A stretch of 64,000 nucleotides of DNA from Kitasatospora azatica KCTC 9699 (GCF_000744785.1 NZ_JQMO01000003.1:4402001-4466000), one strand, 5' to 3'; numbered from the stretch's first letter, positions 46,486-54,703 are shown. Notes: generated by a model from the letters alone, not told the origin. A program made the numbers and translations.

Positions 46486-47751
46486 GTGAACATCCGCAAG
46501 CAGCAGCCCCAGGGTCTGATCACCATCGGCCAGCGCGCCGAGTACATGCGGCAGGGCAACGCCTCCGCGGTGCTGCGCGCCGTCCTCGCGTACGGTCCGG
46601 TCTCCCGGGCCGAGATCGCCCGGCACACCGGCCTCTCCGCACCCAGCGTCACCAAGCTGACCAGCTCGCTGATCGAGGCCGGACTGCTCGGCGAGCTGGC
46701 CCCGGTGGAGCCCACCCAGGGCCGCCCCCGGGTCCCGCTGCGGGTCGACCCCGAGCGCACCGTCGCGCTCGGCGTCCACATCGGACTGCTCCGCACCACC
46801 TTCGGCCTGGTCGCCCTGGACGGCCGGATCCTCGCCGAGCGCGAGATCGCCCACCCCCGGGCCGCCGCCGAGCTGACGCCCCGCCGGATCGCCGCGCAGG
46901 CGGCCGAGGGCGTCCGGGCCTTCCTGGACGAGCGGCTCGGCGACCGCCGGCTGGTCGGCACCGGAGTGAGCATCGGCGGCTGGGTGGACGGCGCGCGCGG
47001 CCTGGTGGTCGCGCACGGCCCGCTCGGCTGGCAGAACGTGCCGCTGCTGGAGGAACTGGCCGGCAAGCTGCCCGGGCCGCTGGTGCTGGAGCAGACGGTG
47101 CGGGCCATCGCCCGGGCCGAGCTCTGGTTCGGCGCCGGCCGCGAGGTGGACGACTTCGCCCTGGTCTTCATCGGCAACGTGCTCGGCGCGGCCATCGTGG
47201 TGGACCGCACGGTGCACCGCGGCCCGGGCGCGGCGGCCGGCGCGATCGAGCACCTGCTCGCCACCGACGACCCGTCAGTTCGCTGCCCGCAGTGCGGGAG
47301 CGGCTGCCTGAGCGCCTCCGCCGGAGACCTCGCGCTGATCGCCGAGGCCCGCGCGGCCGGCCTGCTCGAGCCCACCCCGCGCGGCGACACCGGCCCCTCG
47401 CTGGACCTGGAGCGGCTGGTCGCGGCGGCCCGCCCGGCCGGCTCGGGCAGCGGCGACGAGGGTGCGCAGGCGCTGCTGCGCCGCCGGGCCCGCCGGGCCG
47501 GCCGGGCCATCGCCACCATGGTCGACCTGCTCAACCCGAGCCGGGTGGTGCTGGCCGGCGGCATCCTGGTCGCCGAGGAGTACCTGGACGACCTGCGCGC
47601 GGAGGTCGCCCTGCGCAGCCACCGCGGCGCCGCGGTGGCCGAGGACATCGTGCCCGCCGTGTTCGGCGCCCGGACCCTGGTGCGGTCCTCGGCGGTGCCG
47701 GTACTGGAGCGGGTCATCACCGAACCCTTCACCTCCCTGGGGCTGCTTTGA
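46486..47751 (+). CDS. ROK-family transcriptional regulator
   Basis: 421 residues from GTG 46486. N-terminal winged helix (about 20-80: SRAEIARHTGLSAPSVTKLT, SSLIEAGLLGEL) and a C-terminal ROK sugar-kinase-like domain. The zinc motif is clear as CPQCGSGCLS (about 267). The kinase-like phosphate loops are weak (ALGVHIGLLRTTFGLVALDG), as expected for a regulator rather than an active kinase. Its stop overlaps the TTG start of the next gene (TTGA, 47748-47751). The regulator probably controls its own operon with the enolase-superfamily enzyme in response to a sugar or sugar acid. Confidence 0.9.
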   Translation: MNIRKQQPQGLITIGQRAEYMRQGNASAVLRAVLAYGPVSRAEIARHTGLSAPSVTKLTSSLIEAGLLGELAPVEPTQGRPRVPLRVDPERTVALGVHIGLLRTTFGLVALDGRILAEREIAHPRAAAELTPRRIAAQAAEGVRAFLDERLGDRRLVGTGVSIGGWVDGARGLVVAHGPLGWQNVPLLEELAGKLPGPLVLEQTVRAIARAELWFGAGREVDDFALVFIGNVLGAAIVVDRTVHRGPGAAAGAIEHLLATDDPSVRCPQCGSGCLSASAGDLALIAEARAAGLLEPTPRGDTGPSLDLERLVAAARPAGSGSGDEGAQALLRRRARRAGRAIATMVDLLNPSRVVLAGGILVAEEYLDDLRAEVALRSHRGAAVAEDIVPAVFGARTLVRSSAVPVLERVITEPFTSLGLL

Positions 47752-48794
47752 CAACTGTCGCGCTCACTGCCGTCCAGCACGCGGAGCTCTACCACTGCGC
47801 GGTCAGCGGCCGCACCGACTGGCTGCTGCTGCGGCTCACCGACGAGGACGGGGTGACCGGCTGGGGCGAGTGCTCGGACGCCGGGCCGCTACCGGCGGTG
47901 GCCCGGGTGCTGGCGGGCGGCGAGGCCGACCCGTTCACCCACCGCACGGTGCTCGGCGCGATCCGCCAGGCCCAGGCCGACCAGTGCGCCCGGCGGGCCG
48001 GGGTGCCGCTGTGGCAGTGGCTCGGCGGCACCGGGCCCGCGGCCGAGGTCGAGCTCTACGCCAACCTCAACCGGGCCCCCGGCGGCCGGGCCCCGAGCGA
48101 GCTGGCCGGCACCGCGGCCGCCGCCGTTCGGGCGGGCTTTCGCACCGTCAAGCTGGCCCCCTTCGACACTCCCGGCGGCGACCGGCTGGCCCACCTGGGT
48201 CTGGCCCGGGTGCAGGCCGTGCGCGCCGCCGTCGGCCCGGACGTACGGGTCCTGGTGGACTGCCGCGAGCGGCTGCCGCTCGCCGAACTCCTGCCGCTGC
48301 TCGAGCCGTTCGCCCGGCTCGGGGTCGGCTGGCTGGAGGACGGCGTGGGCATCTCCCGCCCCGCCGAGCTGGCCGAGCTGCGTCGGCGGACCGAGATCCC
48401 GCTGGCCGGCGGCGAGTTCGCCGACCATCCGTGTCAACTCGCAGCCGTGGACGGCCTGCTGGACATCGTGCTGCCCGACGTCAAGCACGCCGGCGGCCCC
48501 CGGCAGGCGCTCGCGCTGGCCCGCGCGGCCGGCCCGGCCCGGGTCTCGCTGCACAACCCCGCCGGACCGGTCGCCACCCTGCACAGCGCCCACCTGGCCG
48601 CCCTGCTGCCCGCCGAACCGCTGGAGTTCGCCTTCGGCGAGGTCCCCTGGCGGGCCGAGCTGCTCACCGCGCCCGAGCGGATCGGCGACGGCCGCCTCAC
48701 CCTGCCCGACGGTCCCGGCCTGGGCGCCGAACCCGACCTGCGGCACCGGGCGATCGTCCCGGCCTGGCGCGGCTCCTGTCCCCTCCCGGAGTAG
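47748..48794 (+). CDS. Enolase-superfamily (mandelate racemase/galactonate dehydratase-like) protein
   Basis: 348 residues from a TTG start at 47748 that overlaps the ROK stop codon. Metal ligands appear in order: VLVDCRER (Asp), GWLEDGV (Glu) and LAGGEFAD (Glu). The C-terminal PDVKHAGG and the SLHNPAGPVATLHSAH segment resemble acid-sugar dehydratases of the DgoD type. However, the first catalytic motif reads VKLAPF with one lysine, where KxK is usual, so the reaction may differ or be lost. It acts on a sugar acid or similar. The TTG is supported by tight coupling and by no better start nearby. Confidence 0.78.
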   Translation: MTTVALTAVQHAELYHCAVSGRTDWLLLRLTDEDGVTGWGECSDAGPLPAVARVLAGGEADPFTHRTVLGAIRQAQADQCARRAGVPLWQWLGGTGPAAEVELYANLNRAPGGRAPSELAGTAAAAVRAGFRTVKLAPFDTPGGDRLAHLGLARVQAVRAAVGPDVRVLVDCRERLPLAELLPLLEPFARLGVGWLEDGVGISRPAELAELRRRTEIPLAGGEFADHPCQLAAVDGLLDIVLPDVKHAGGPRQALALARAAGPARVSLHNPAGPVATLHSAHLAALLPAEPLEFAFGEVPWRAELLTAPERIGDGRLTLPDGPGLGAEPDLRHRAIVPAWRGSCPLPE

Positions 48795-49103
48795 CCGACG
48801 CCGGAGGGGCTCCTTCGCCCGGAGGAGCGGCGGCTGCTCGAACCGGTCCTCCACCGGACGGGTGGCAGCCACCACCGCCAGGTGGACGGCGTCCCGCTGT
48901 GACCCGCCGGTCGACCCCCGCCGGTCAGCTGGATTTTGCCGAACCGGTACCAAATGTTGGGTGGTGGGCTGCCTGGTCGCAACTACGACAGGTCCGGGCC
49001 ACGTCATAGGATCAACAGCACCGCGCGCCGCCCAGCAGTTGGATCGGCGCCGCCCGGACCCACCCCGCCCCCGGGGCCACCCACCCATCGGAAGTGTCGC
49101 ACC
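48795..49103. other. Intergenic region with a possible transposase scrap
   Basis: Positions 48807-48902 read in the plus strand as GLLRPEERRLLEPVLHRTGG followed by SHHRQVDGVPL and a stop. This resembles the N-terminal 'WxLLEPLLP..GGR.RDHRQV.DG' of IS5-type transposases, with the rest missing. No terminal repeats are seen. The remaining sequence holds the esterase promoter, with an AT-richer stretch near 48930-48965, but no clear hexamers. Confidence 0.35.
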
Positions 49104-50186
49104 GTGCAGCCGCCGTTCGCCCGTTCCCGTACCGTCCTGTCCGCAGCCGCCGTCCTGGCCCTGGCCACCGCGCTCAGCGCGTGCGGCGGCGGTAGCGGCA
49201 GCGGCGGCGATGCCAAGGCCGCCGCCAAGCCCGCGCCCAGCGGGTCGGCCTCCGGGAGCGGCTCGTCGAGCGCCTCGGCCGGCAGTTCCTCCGCGTCCCC
49301 GGCCGCACCGCCGGCCTCGCCGACCCCGACGCCGAGCGCGTCGAGCAAGGTGCTGATGCCGACCGGTCCCGCCACCCAGCTGACCAAGGCCCGCGACACC
49401 GCCGCCGGGCCGATCATGATGACCACGCTGGCGGGCCCGAAGTCCGGGGTCACCGGCAAGGTCTGGGTCTGGCTGCCGCCGGAGTACAACGACCCCAAGT
49501 ACGCGAACTACGGCTTCCCGGTGCTCACCCTCTACGCGGGCGGCCAGAGCAACGGGTACAACACCTGGACCGACGACCAGCTGCCGATCCAGGTGGCCGA
49601 CGAGGACCTGGTCAAGCAGAGCAAGGCACACCCCTTCATCATGGTGATGCCGGTGCAGAACCTGGTCTCCAACGAGAGCCAGAGCCTGGACTGCAGTGAC
49701 ATCCCCGGCCAGCCGAAGATGGGCACCTGGATGTCCCAGGACGTCCCCGACTTCGTCCGGGCCAACTTCCGCACCCTGAAGAGCCGGGACGGCTGGGGCC
49801 TGATGGGCGCCTCCACCGGCGCCTTCTGCAGCGCCAAGCTGGCGCTGGAGCACCCGGACCAGTTCAAGGCCGCCGTCCCGATCGACGGGTACTTCAACCC
49901 CGACTCCTCCTTCTGGAAGGGGCACGAGGCGGAGCGGCTGGCGGGCAGCCCGGACGTCATGGTCGGCCAGGGCAAGGCCGACGTGCGGATGCTGGCCACC
50001 GCGGGCGGCGCCACTCCGGACGAGGTCAGGCTGGTGAAGGCCTGGATCGCCAAGGCCGCGCCGCCGCTGAAGATCGACTACTACGAGCAGCCCGGCGGGA
50101 AGCACCTCACCTCGCACTTCAAGAAGATGATCCCGGACACCCTGCAGTGGCTCACCCAGAACATGGCGGGGCCGTCGGCGCCCTGA
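49104..50186 (+). CDS. Lipoprotein esterase-like alpha/beta-hydrolase
   Basis: 360 residues from GTG 49104. The lipobox LSAC puts the lipidated Cys at residue 27, after a hydrophobic core VLSAAAVLALATA. A Ser/Ala/Pro-rich linker (about 30-90) precedes a putative-esterase domain of the antigen-85/esterase-D type (GKVWVWLPPEYNDPKYANYG, FPVLTLYAGG). The nucleophile is Ser237 in GASTG. The catalytic Asp is probably near IDYYEQPGG and the His in GGKHLTSHF. It is tethered to the outer membrane face. Candidate substrates are acyl esters or trehalose esters; no neighbour specifies one. Confidence 0.85.
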   Translation: MQPPFARSRTVLSAAAVLALATALSACGGGSGSGGDAKAAAKPAPSGSASGSGSSSASAGSSSASPAAPPASPTPTPSASSKVLMPTGPATQLTKARDTAAGPIMMTTLAGPKSGVTGKVWVWLPPEYNDPKYANYGFPVLTLYAGGQSNGYNTWTDDQLPIQVADEDLVKQSKAHPFIMVMPVQNLVSNESQSLDCSDIPGQPKMGTWMSQDVPDFVRANFRTLKSRDGWGLMGASTGAFCSAKLALEHPDQFKAAVPIDGYFNPDSSFWKGHEAERLAGSPDVMVGQGKADVRMLATAGGATPDEVRLVKAWIAKAAPPLKIDYYEQPGGKHLTSHFKKMIPDTLQWLTQNMAGPSAP

Positions 50187-50207
50187 GCCGGCCGGCGTGC
50201 CAAGGTG

Positions 50208-50228
50208 TTGCTGACCAATCGTCAGTAA
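50208..50228. promoter_or_regulatory. 21-bp near-perfect palindrome upstream of the hemerythrin gene
   Basis: TTGCTGAC (50208-50215), CAATC, GTCAGTAA (50221-50228): 7 of 8 arm positions pair. It lies 22 bp after the esterase stop and about 170 bp before the hemerythrin start, in a locally AT-rich spacer. The size and shape are those of a TetR or MarR operator. No cognate regulator is adjacent. Confidence 0.55.
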
Positions 50229-50399
50229 CGTCTGTTTCGTCCCGCGCACGTCTGTGACCTGCACGGCAATCGAGCATTGATTCACTCCTGATCGACTGTC
50301 AGCACGCTGGACCTCGTCGTCCCCCGCTCGGCCCCCGCGGCCGGCGGGCGGCGACCGCCGAGTCCCGACGCCCGCCATGACAGTCCTGAAGAGAGTGCC

Positions 50400-51119
50400 A
50401 TGCAGCCGCATCTGCTGTCCGTCCCCGCCCAGCGCGGCCCCAGTGAGGCGGTGCCGGCCGTGCGCCCTGTCCGTTTCGCCGGTATCCGCCTCGTCCACGC
50501 CGCCCTGCGCCGGGACCTCGCCCGCATTCCCACCGCCCTCCGGCTGCTGCAGCCCGGGGACGAGACGACCGCTGCCGCGCTGCAACGGCACTGGGACTTC
50601 CTCACCGCGATGCTCACCTGCCACCACGAGCAGCAGGACGTCCGGCTCTGGCCGCTGCTGCGCCGCTTCGCGCCCGAACTGCGACTGCTGGTCAACTGGC
50701 TGGAGGACGACCACCACAACCTGGACCACTCCTTCACCCGCACCACCACGCTGATGCGGGTCGGCACCCGGGACCCGGCCAGCGCCTGGCCGGTTGCCTA
50801 CGCGGTCGAGGAGTTGGCCGCCCGCCTGGAGACCCACCTGCGGATCGAGGAGGAGCAGGTGCTTCCCGTGATGGGCGAGCTGCTCTCCGCGCAGTCCCGG
50901 GTCGGCACCCTGGGCGAGCTGCTCGACCTGCTGCGACTGGCCGAGGGGCCCGGCGCGCCGGATGCGCTGGCCTGGCTGCTGGAGGGCGTGGCGGCCGAGC
51001 AGGTCGATGCGCTGCTGGCCGAGTGCGACGATCTGACGGTTCGCCAGTGGCCGCACTGGCAGGCGGTCTACGCGCGGTGCTCGGAGCAGCTGTGGGGCGC
51101 GGTGCCGACCGGGGAGTGA
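50400..51119 (+). CDS. Hemerythrin HHE-domain protein
   Basis: 239 residues from ATG 50400 (GAAGAGAG upstream). Four-helix HHE-type iron ligands are visible: H near RLVHAALRRDL, HWDFLTAMLTCHHEQQDVRL with HxxxE, DDHHNLDHSF and LETHLRIEEEQVLP. These proteins bind a di-iron centre and sense or buffer oxygen, NO or iron in the cytoplasm. The C-terminal 70 residues are an unassigned helical extension. A 21-bp palindrome lies upstream. Confidence 0.85.
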   Translation: MQPHLLSVPAQRGPSEAVPAVRPVRFAGIRLVHAALRRDLARIPTALRLLQPGDETTAAALQRHWDFLTAMLTCHHEQQDVRLWPLLRRFAPELRLLVNWLEDDHHNLDHSFTRTTTLMRVGTRDPASAWPVAYAVEELAARLETHLRIEEEQVLPVMGELLSAQSRVGTLGELLDLLRLAEGPGAPDALAWLLEGVAAEQVDALLAECDDLTVRQWPHWQAVYARCSEQLWGAVPTGE

Positions 51120-51314
51120 CGTCCCGTGCCGATCCGGCCCGGGCCCGCCCGGGTTGCGCCGGCCGGGACTTCCGGTGCTGATGTGACCGGCGTGGCGCAG
51201 AAGTTGACGCACATTCGGGCTACCCGCGCTGGCGCCCGGTGACAGCGCGTGCTCAAGGTGGAGACAGGCCGTAACGGCCCTGAACCCCCCCCCCTTGGAA
51301 GGAAGCTCAACCCC

Positions 51315-52112
51315 ATGCGCAGTCCCATGCACGGCAAGTGGACCACGGTCCTGCTCACCACCGCGCTGGCCGGCAGCATCGCCGCCACCACCGGTATCGC
51401 CGCCAGCAGTGCCACGCCGGACCGGCACCCGATGATCCAGCCCGAGGTGGCCGCGCCGGACGCGGCCAAGACCCTGGAAGTCGTCGGCGACCTCGGCGCG
51501 GTGCTGAACAGCGTCGGCGAGCTGGCCACCGCGAGCCAGCCGACCGGCGGCGCGGCGGTGGACCCGGCGGCGCTGAAGTCGAAGCTGGCGCAGCTGGACG
51601 CGGCCTCGGGCAAGCTCAAGGCGGCGCTGCCGGCGGCCACGGCGCCGGGGCTGCCGACGCTCCCGTCCGGCCCCGCCGTCCCGTCGGCGCCCGGCGTCGG
51701 CTCCGCTCCTGCTGTTCCGTCCGCGCCGGGCGCACCCTCCGTGCCCAGTGCGGTCACGCAGCCGAGCGCTCCGGCGGCGCCGTCGGCTCCGTCCTTGCCG
51801 TCCGCTCCGTCTGTGCCGTCCGCTCCGGCCCTGCCGGCTGACCCGGCCGTGCCCGGTGCCGTGTCCGGTGTGCCGGTGCACATCCCGGTGCCGGTGGTCA
51901 ACGGCGGACCGCTGCAGCGGGTGACCCCGCCGGTCGCGGTCGGCAGCGTCGAGGACCAGCTCGCCGCGATCAAGCAGCACGCGACCGACCTGGTCACCGC
52001 CGCCTCGGCCAAGAAGCCCGACGCGGCCGCCGTGCAGGCGGCCCTCACCCCGCTGTCCGCCGACACGCTCGGCCTGAGCACCGCCACCGTCACCCGCCTC
52101 ACCGGCGTCTGA
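51315..52112 (+). CDS. Secreted protein with Pro/Ser/Ala repeats
   Basis: 265 residues from ATG 51315, with GGAAGGAAG (51297-51305) upstream, just after a run of C residues. Signal peptide with core TTVLLTTALAGSIAATTG and a likely cleavage site before the TPDRHP region. A helical part (about 45-115) is followed by a long disordered segment (about 118-180) built from PSAP, SAPS and VPSAP units, then a second helical part to the end. No catalytic motif or anchoring signal. It could be a wall-spanning stalk or adhesin-like spacer protein. Ends at a strong terminator (52184-52217). Confidence 0.75.
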   Translation: MRSPMHGKWTTVLLTTALAGSIAATTGIAASSATPDRHPMIQPEVAAPDAAKTLEVVGDLGAVLNSVGELATASQPTGGAAVDPAALKSKLAQLDAASGKLKAALPAATAPGLPTLPSGPAVPSAPGVGSAPAVPSAPGAPSVPSAVTQPSAPAAPSAPSLPSAPSVPSAPALPADPAVPGAVSGVPVHIPVPVVNGGPLQRVTPPVAVGSVEDQLAAIKQHATDLVTAASAKKPDAAAVQAALTPLSADTLGLSTATVTRLTGV

Positions 52113-52183
52113 CCGGCGACCGGCCGGCAACCCGACCGGCTTCAGGCCGACGGCGCCTGACCGCCGCCGGACCGAGCCTTCGC

Positions 52184-52217
52184 AGCAGGGCCGGGCCGAT
52201 TCCGGCCCGGCCCTGCT
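52184..52217 (+). terminator. Terminator hairpin just upstream of the DUF1152 gene
   Basis: Perfect 15-bp arms AGCAGGGCCGGGCCG (52184-52198) and its complement (52203-52217) with a 4-nt loop. It ends only 12 bp before the GTG start at 52230. Confidence 0.85.
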
Positions 52218-52229
52218 AGCGTCCGGCGG

Positions 52230-53192
52230 GTGTCCGCCTTCTTCGAACCCCAGCTCCGCACCCGCCTGCGCGCCGCCGAGCGGATCCTGATCGCCGGCGC
52301 AGGCGGCGGATTCGACGTCTACGCCGGGCTGCCGTTGGCCCTCGCGCTGCGTGCGGCCGGGCACCAGGTCCATCTGGCCAACCTCTCCTTCAGCCACCTC
52401 TACGGCCTGCCCGACGAGGTCTGGCAGGCGCCGGACCTGGCGCGGATCCGCTCCGACACGGTGACCAGGGACAGCTACTTCCCGGAGCTCGCGCTGGCCC
52501 GCTGGCTGCGGCTGCACGGGATGCCCGACACCGTCTGGGCCTTCGCCTCGGTCGGCGTCCAGCCGTTGCGCGCCGCCTATCAAGCACTGATCGACCACCT
52601 GGGCATAGACGCCGTTGTGCTGGTCGACGGCGGCACCGACATCCTGCTGCGCGGCGACGAGGCCGGGCTCGGCACGCCCGAGGAGGACATGGCCTCGCTC
52701 GCGGCCGTGGCCGGCCTGGAGGGACTGACTGAGCGCTTGGTCACCTGCCTGGGCTTCGGCATCGACGCCTACCACGGCGTCAACCACGCCCTGGTGCTGG
52801 AGAACCTCGCCGCCCTCACCCGCACCGGCGACTACCTCGGCGCCTTCTCCCTGCCCGCCGACAGCCGCGAGAGCCGGCTCTACCTGGACGCCGTCGCCCA
52901 CGCCAGGCAGGCCACCCCCGACCACCCGAGCATCGTGCAGGGCTCGGTGGCGGCCGCGCTGCGCGGCGAGTTCGGCGACGTCCGGTTCACCGCCCGCACC
53001 CGCGGCAGCGAACTCTTCATCAACCCGCTGATGACGCTGTACTTCACCGTCACGGTGAGCGGCCTGGCGGCCCGCAACCTCTACCTGGACCGCCTGGAAC
53101 AGACCGTGTTGATGCGTCAGATCAGCACGCGGATCGAGGAGTTCCGTGACGAGCTGCCCCGGCAGCGGCCGCCGCGGGCGTACCCGCACTGA
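52230..53192 (+). CDS. DUF1152 family protein
   Basis: 320 residues from GTG 52230. It opens with a nucleotide-binding-like RILIAGAGGGFDVYAGLPLA and carries VVLVDGGTDILLRGDEAGLG, which is characteristic of DUF1152. Soluble and cytoplasmic. A terminator hairpin ends 12 bp before the start and no Shine-Dalgarno sequence is seen, so the mRNA may be leaderless. Function unknown. Confidence 0.85.
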   Translation: MSAFFEPQLRTRLRAAERILIAGAGGGFDVYAGLPLALALRAAGHQVHLANLSFSHLYGLPDEVWQAPDLARIRSDTVTRDSYFPELALARWLRLHGMPDTVWAFASVGVQPLRAAYQALIDHLGIDAVVLVDGGTDILLRGDEAGLGTPEEDMASLAAVAGLEGLTERLVTCLGFGIDAYHGVNHALVLENLAALTRTGDYLGAFSLPADSRESRLYLDAVAHARQATPDHPSIVQGSVAAALRGEFGDVRFTARTRGSELFINPLMTLYFTVTVSGLAARNLYLDRLEQTVLMRQISTRIEEFRDELPRQRPPRAYPH

Positions 53193-53245
53193 CCGCGGGG
53201 AAAACCGCTTGCCGGTGGTTCGGTCGGCGGGGCAGGCTGCCTGGC

Positions 53246-53500
53246 ATGTCCGACGTCTCCACGCTCTTCTCGCACGGCCGGCTGACCAGCGTCCCGCGCA
53301 AGGCGGCTCGCCGCGAGCAGCTCCTCGTGCACCTTGCCGACACCCTCTTCACCCCCGACCGGGCCTACACCGAACCCGAGGTCAACGCCGCCCTGTTGAC
53401 CGTGCACGAGGACTTCCCGGCGCTGCGCCGCTACCTGATCACGGCCGGCCTGCTGACCCGCAGCCGGGACGGCAGCAGCTACCAGCGGGCCGGCGCCTGA
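53246..53500 (+). CDS. DUF2087 family protein, 84 aa
   Basis: Starts MSDVSTLFSHGRLTSVPRKA and contains the DUF2087 pattern: RREQLLVHLADTLFTPDRAY, TEPEVNAALLTVHEDFPALR, RYLITAGLLTRSRDGSSYQR. This is a small winged-helix-like fold seen alone or fused to regulators, with no defined function. It lies 53 bp after the DUF1152 gene on the same strand. Confidence 0.85.
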   Translation: MSDVSTLFSHGRLTSVPRKAARREQLLVHLADTLFTPDRAYTEPEVNAALLTVHEDFPALRRYLITAGLLTRSRDGSSYQRAGA

Positions 53501-53536
53501 GGAGGCACCGCCCTCGGTCCACCCGCTGTCCTCGCC

Positions 53537-54088
53537 TCACCCCTTCCGGGCCGCCGCGAGGATCTTCTCCGTGGTGTGGAAGAAGCGGCTGGTGCCCTGC
53601 CCGGCGTACGCCTTGCCGAACACCGCCGCAGGGTTCCCGGCCGGCCGGCCCGCGATGTGGCGCGCCACCACGTACGCCTCGCCCGGGGTGGCCGCGATCA
53701 CCTCCAGGTCGCCCTTGGAAGAACGCACCGGCAGCACCAGGTCGGCCGGCAGCGGCTCGGAGAGGAAGACCACGCAGAGCCGGACCTCCGGTGTGATCTC
53801 CACCCCGGCGAACGGCTCGCCCGCGACCGCCGCCGCGACCTCGTCCACCGTCCGCAGCATCACCGGCACCGGATAGCCCAGCGCCGCCGCCAGGTGCTGC
53901 TCGATCCGCCGGGTCAGCGCTGCCCGGTCCACGTCCGGCTCGGCGCGGAAGAAGACGTTGCCGCTCTGTATGTAGCTGCGCACCTCCGCCAGCCCCAGCT
54001 CGCCGAAGAGCTCCCGCAGCCGCTCCATCTTGACCACCCGCCCGCCCACGTTCACCGCGCGCAGGAAGGCGATCCAGATGGTCGTCAC
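53537..54088 (-). CDS. DUF1697 family protein
   Basis: 183 residues from GTG 54088, whose first bases overlap the stop of the arsC-like gene (GTGA, 54085-54088), so the two are coupled. Family features: TTIWIAFLRAVNVGGRVVKM at the start, RSYIQSGNVFFRAEPDVD, FHTTEKILAAARKG-like end. DUF1697 proteins are widespread with unknown biochemical role. Confidence 0.88.
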   Translation of the reverse strand: MTTIWIAFLRAVNVGGRVVKMERLRELFGELGLAEVRSYIQSGNVFFRAEPDVDRAALTRRIEQHLAAALGYPVPVMLRTVDEVAAAVAGEPFAGVEITPEVRLCVVFLSEPLPADLVLPVRSSKGDLEVIAATPGEAYVVARHIAGRPAGNPAAVFGKAYAGQGTSRFFHTTEKILAAARKG

Positions 54089-54444
54089 GACGGCAGCACC
54101 GAGCGCAGCGCCTCCGGCGTCCGGGCGATCACCGCGTGCCCGTCGTCGGCCGTGATGATCGGGCGCTGCACCAGGATCGGGTTTTCCGCCAGCGCTGCCA
54201 GCCAGCGCGCCCGGTCGCCCGGCTCCCGCCCCCAGCTGCGCATCCCGAGCTCCTTGGCGACCGCCTCGTCGAGCCGGGTGATGTCCCACGGGTCCAGCCC
54301 CAGCCGCTCCAGCACCACCTCGAGCTCAGCCACCGAGGGCGGGTCCTCCAGGTAGCGACGCACCGTGTACTCGGCGCCGGCCTCGTTCAGCTCGGTCAGC
54401 GCGACTCGGCACTTGCCGCACCGCGGGTTGATCCAGATCTCCAT
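54085..54444 (-). CDS. ArsC-family reductase (Spx/arsenate reductase-like)
   Basis: 119 residues. Thioredoxin-fold ArsC type: EIWINPRCGKCRVALTELNE with CxxC at the helix start (about residues 9-12), LEDPPSVAELEVVLERLG, and the basic-motif region NPILVQRPIITADDGHAVIA near the end, which in arsenate reductases supplies the Arg for oxyanion binding. It may reduce arsenate using glutaredoxin or mycothiol-type partners, or be a general disulfide protein. No arsenic-resistance genes are adjacent. Divergent from the PP2C phosphatase gene, with a DosR-like box between. Confidence 0.85.
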   Translation of the reverse strand: MEIWINPRCGKCRVALTELNEAGAEYTVRRYLEDPPSVAELEVVLERLGLDPWDITRLDEAVAKELGMRSWGREPGDRARWLAALAENPILVQRPIITADDGHAVIARTPEALRSVLPS

Positions 54445-54516
54445 GCCCTCAGCCTACGCAGCCCCACTGACACCCCCGCGTAACCCGCCACTCCCGATAA
54501 GGCTTGCTTACCGAAC

Positions 54517-54530
54517 GGGACTTTGGTCCC
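54517..54530. promoter_or_regulatory. DosR/OsdR-like box
   Basis: GGGACTTTGGTCCC differs at one base from the core GGGACTWWAGTCCC of the DevR/DosR dormancy box; the palindrome extends to ACGGGAC...GTCCCGT (54515-54532). It is located 73 bp before the arsC-like start and about 175 bp before the PP2C start. Streptomyces OsdR is the DosR orthologue. Either divergent gene could be the target. Confidence 0.55.
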
Positions 54531-54616
54531 GTCCAGCCAGGTCGTAGGGCCTCGGCCCGGCGGCGGATCGGTACGCGACGATGGGAGACACCGTCTGTAC
54601 CCGGAGAGACGTCCTG

Positions 54617-54670
54617 CTTCGAGACATCGTCCCGCTTCGAGACATCGTCCCGCTTCGAGACATCGTCCCG
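54617..54670 (+). repeat. Three perfect 18-bp tandem repeats in the PP2C leader
   Basis: CTTCGAGACATCGTCCCG occurs at 54617-54634, 54635-54652 and 54653-54670. A decayed copy precedes it. If the upstream ATG at 54581 were used it would encode LRDIVP repeats; I favour GTG 54704, making this a 5' leader element. Confidence 0.9.
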
Positions 54671-54703
54671 CGTCCCGTTCCCACCGGCCCGAGGAGGTCC
54701 GCC

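Noticed and set aside
47889..53189. A 1766-codon minus-strand open frame spanning seven plus-strand genes
   Set aside because: Its composition is low-complexity Arg/Gly/Gln/Val and it crosses several intergenic regions. The plus-strand genes have clear families.
54581..54703. Upstream ATG for the PP2C phosphatase giving LRDIVP repeats
   Set aside because: No ribosome site precedes ATG 54581, whereas GTG 54704 has GAGGAGG at a proper distance; the repeat is better seen as leader sequence.
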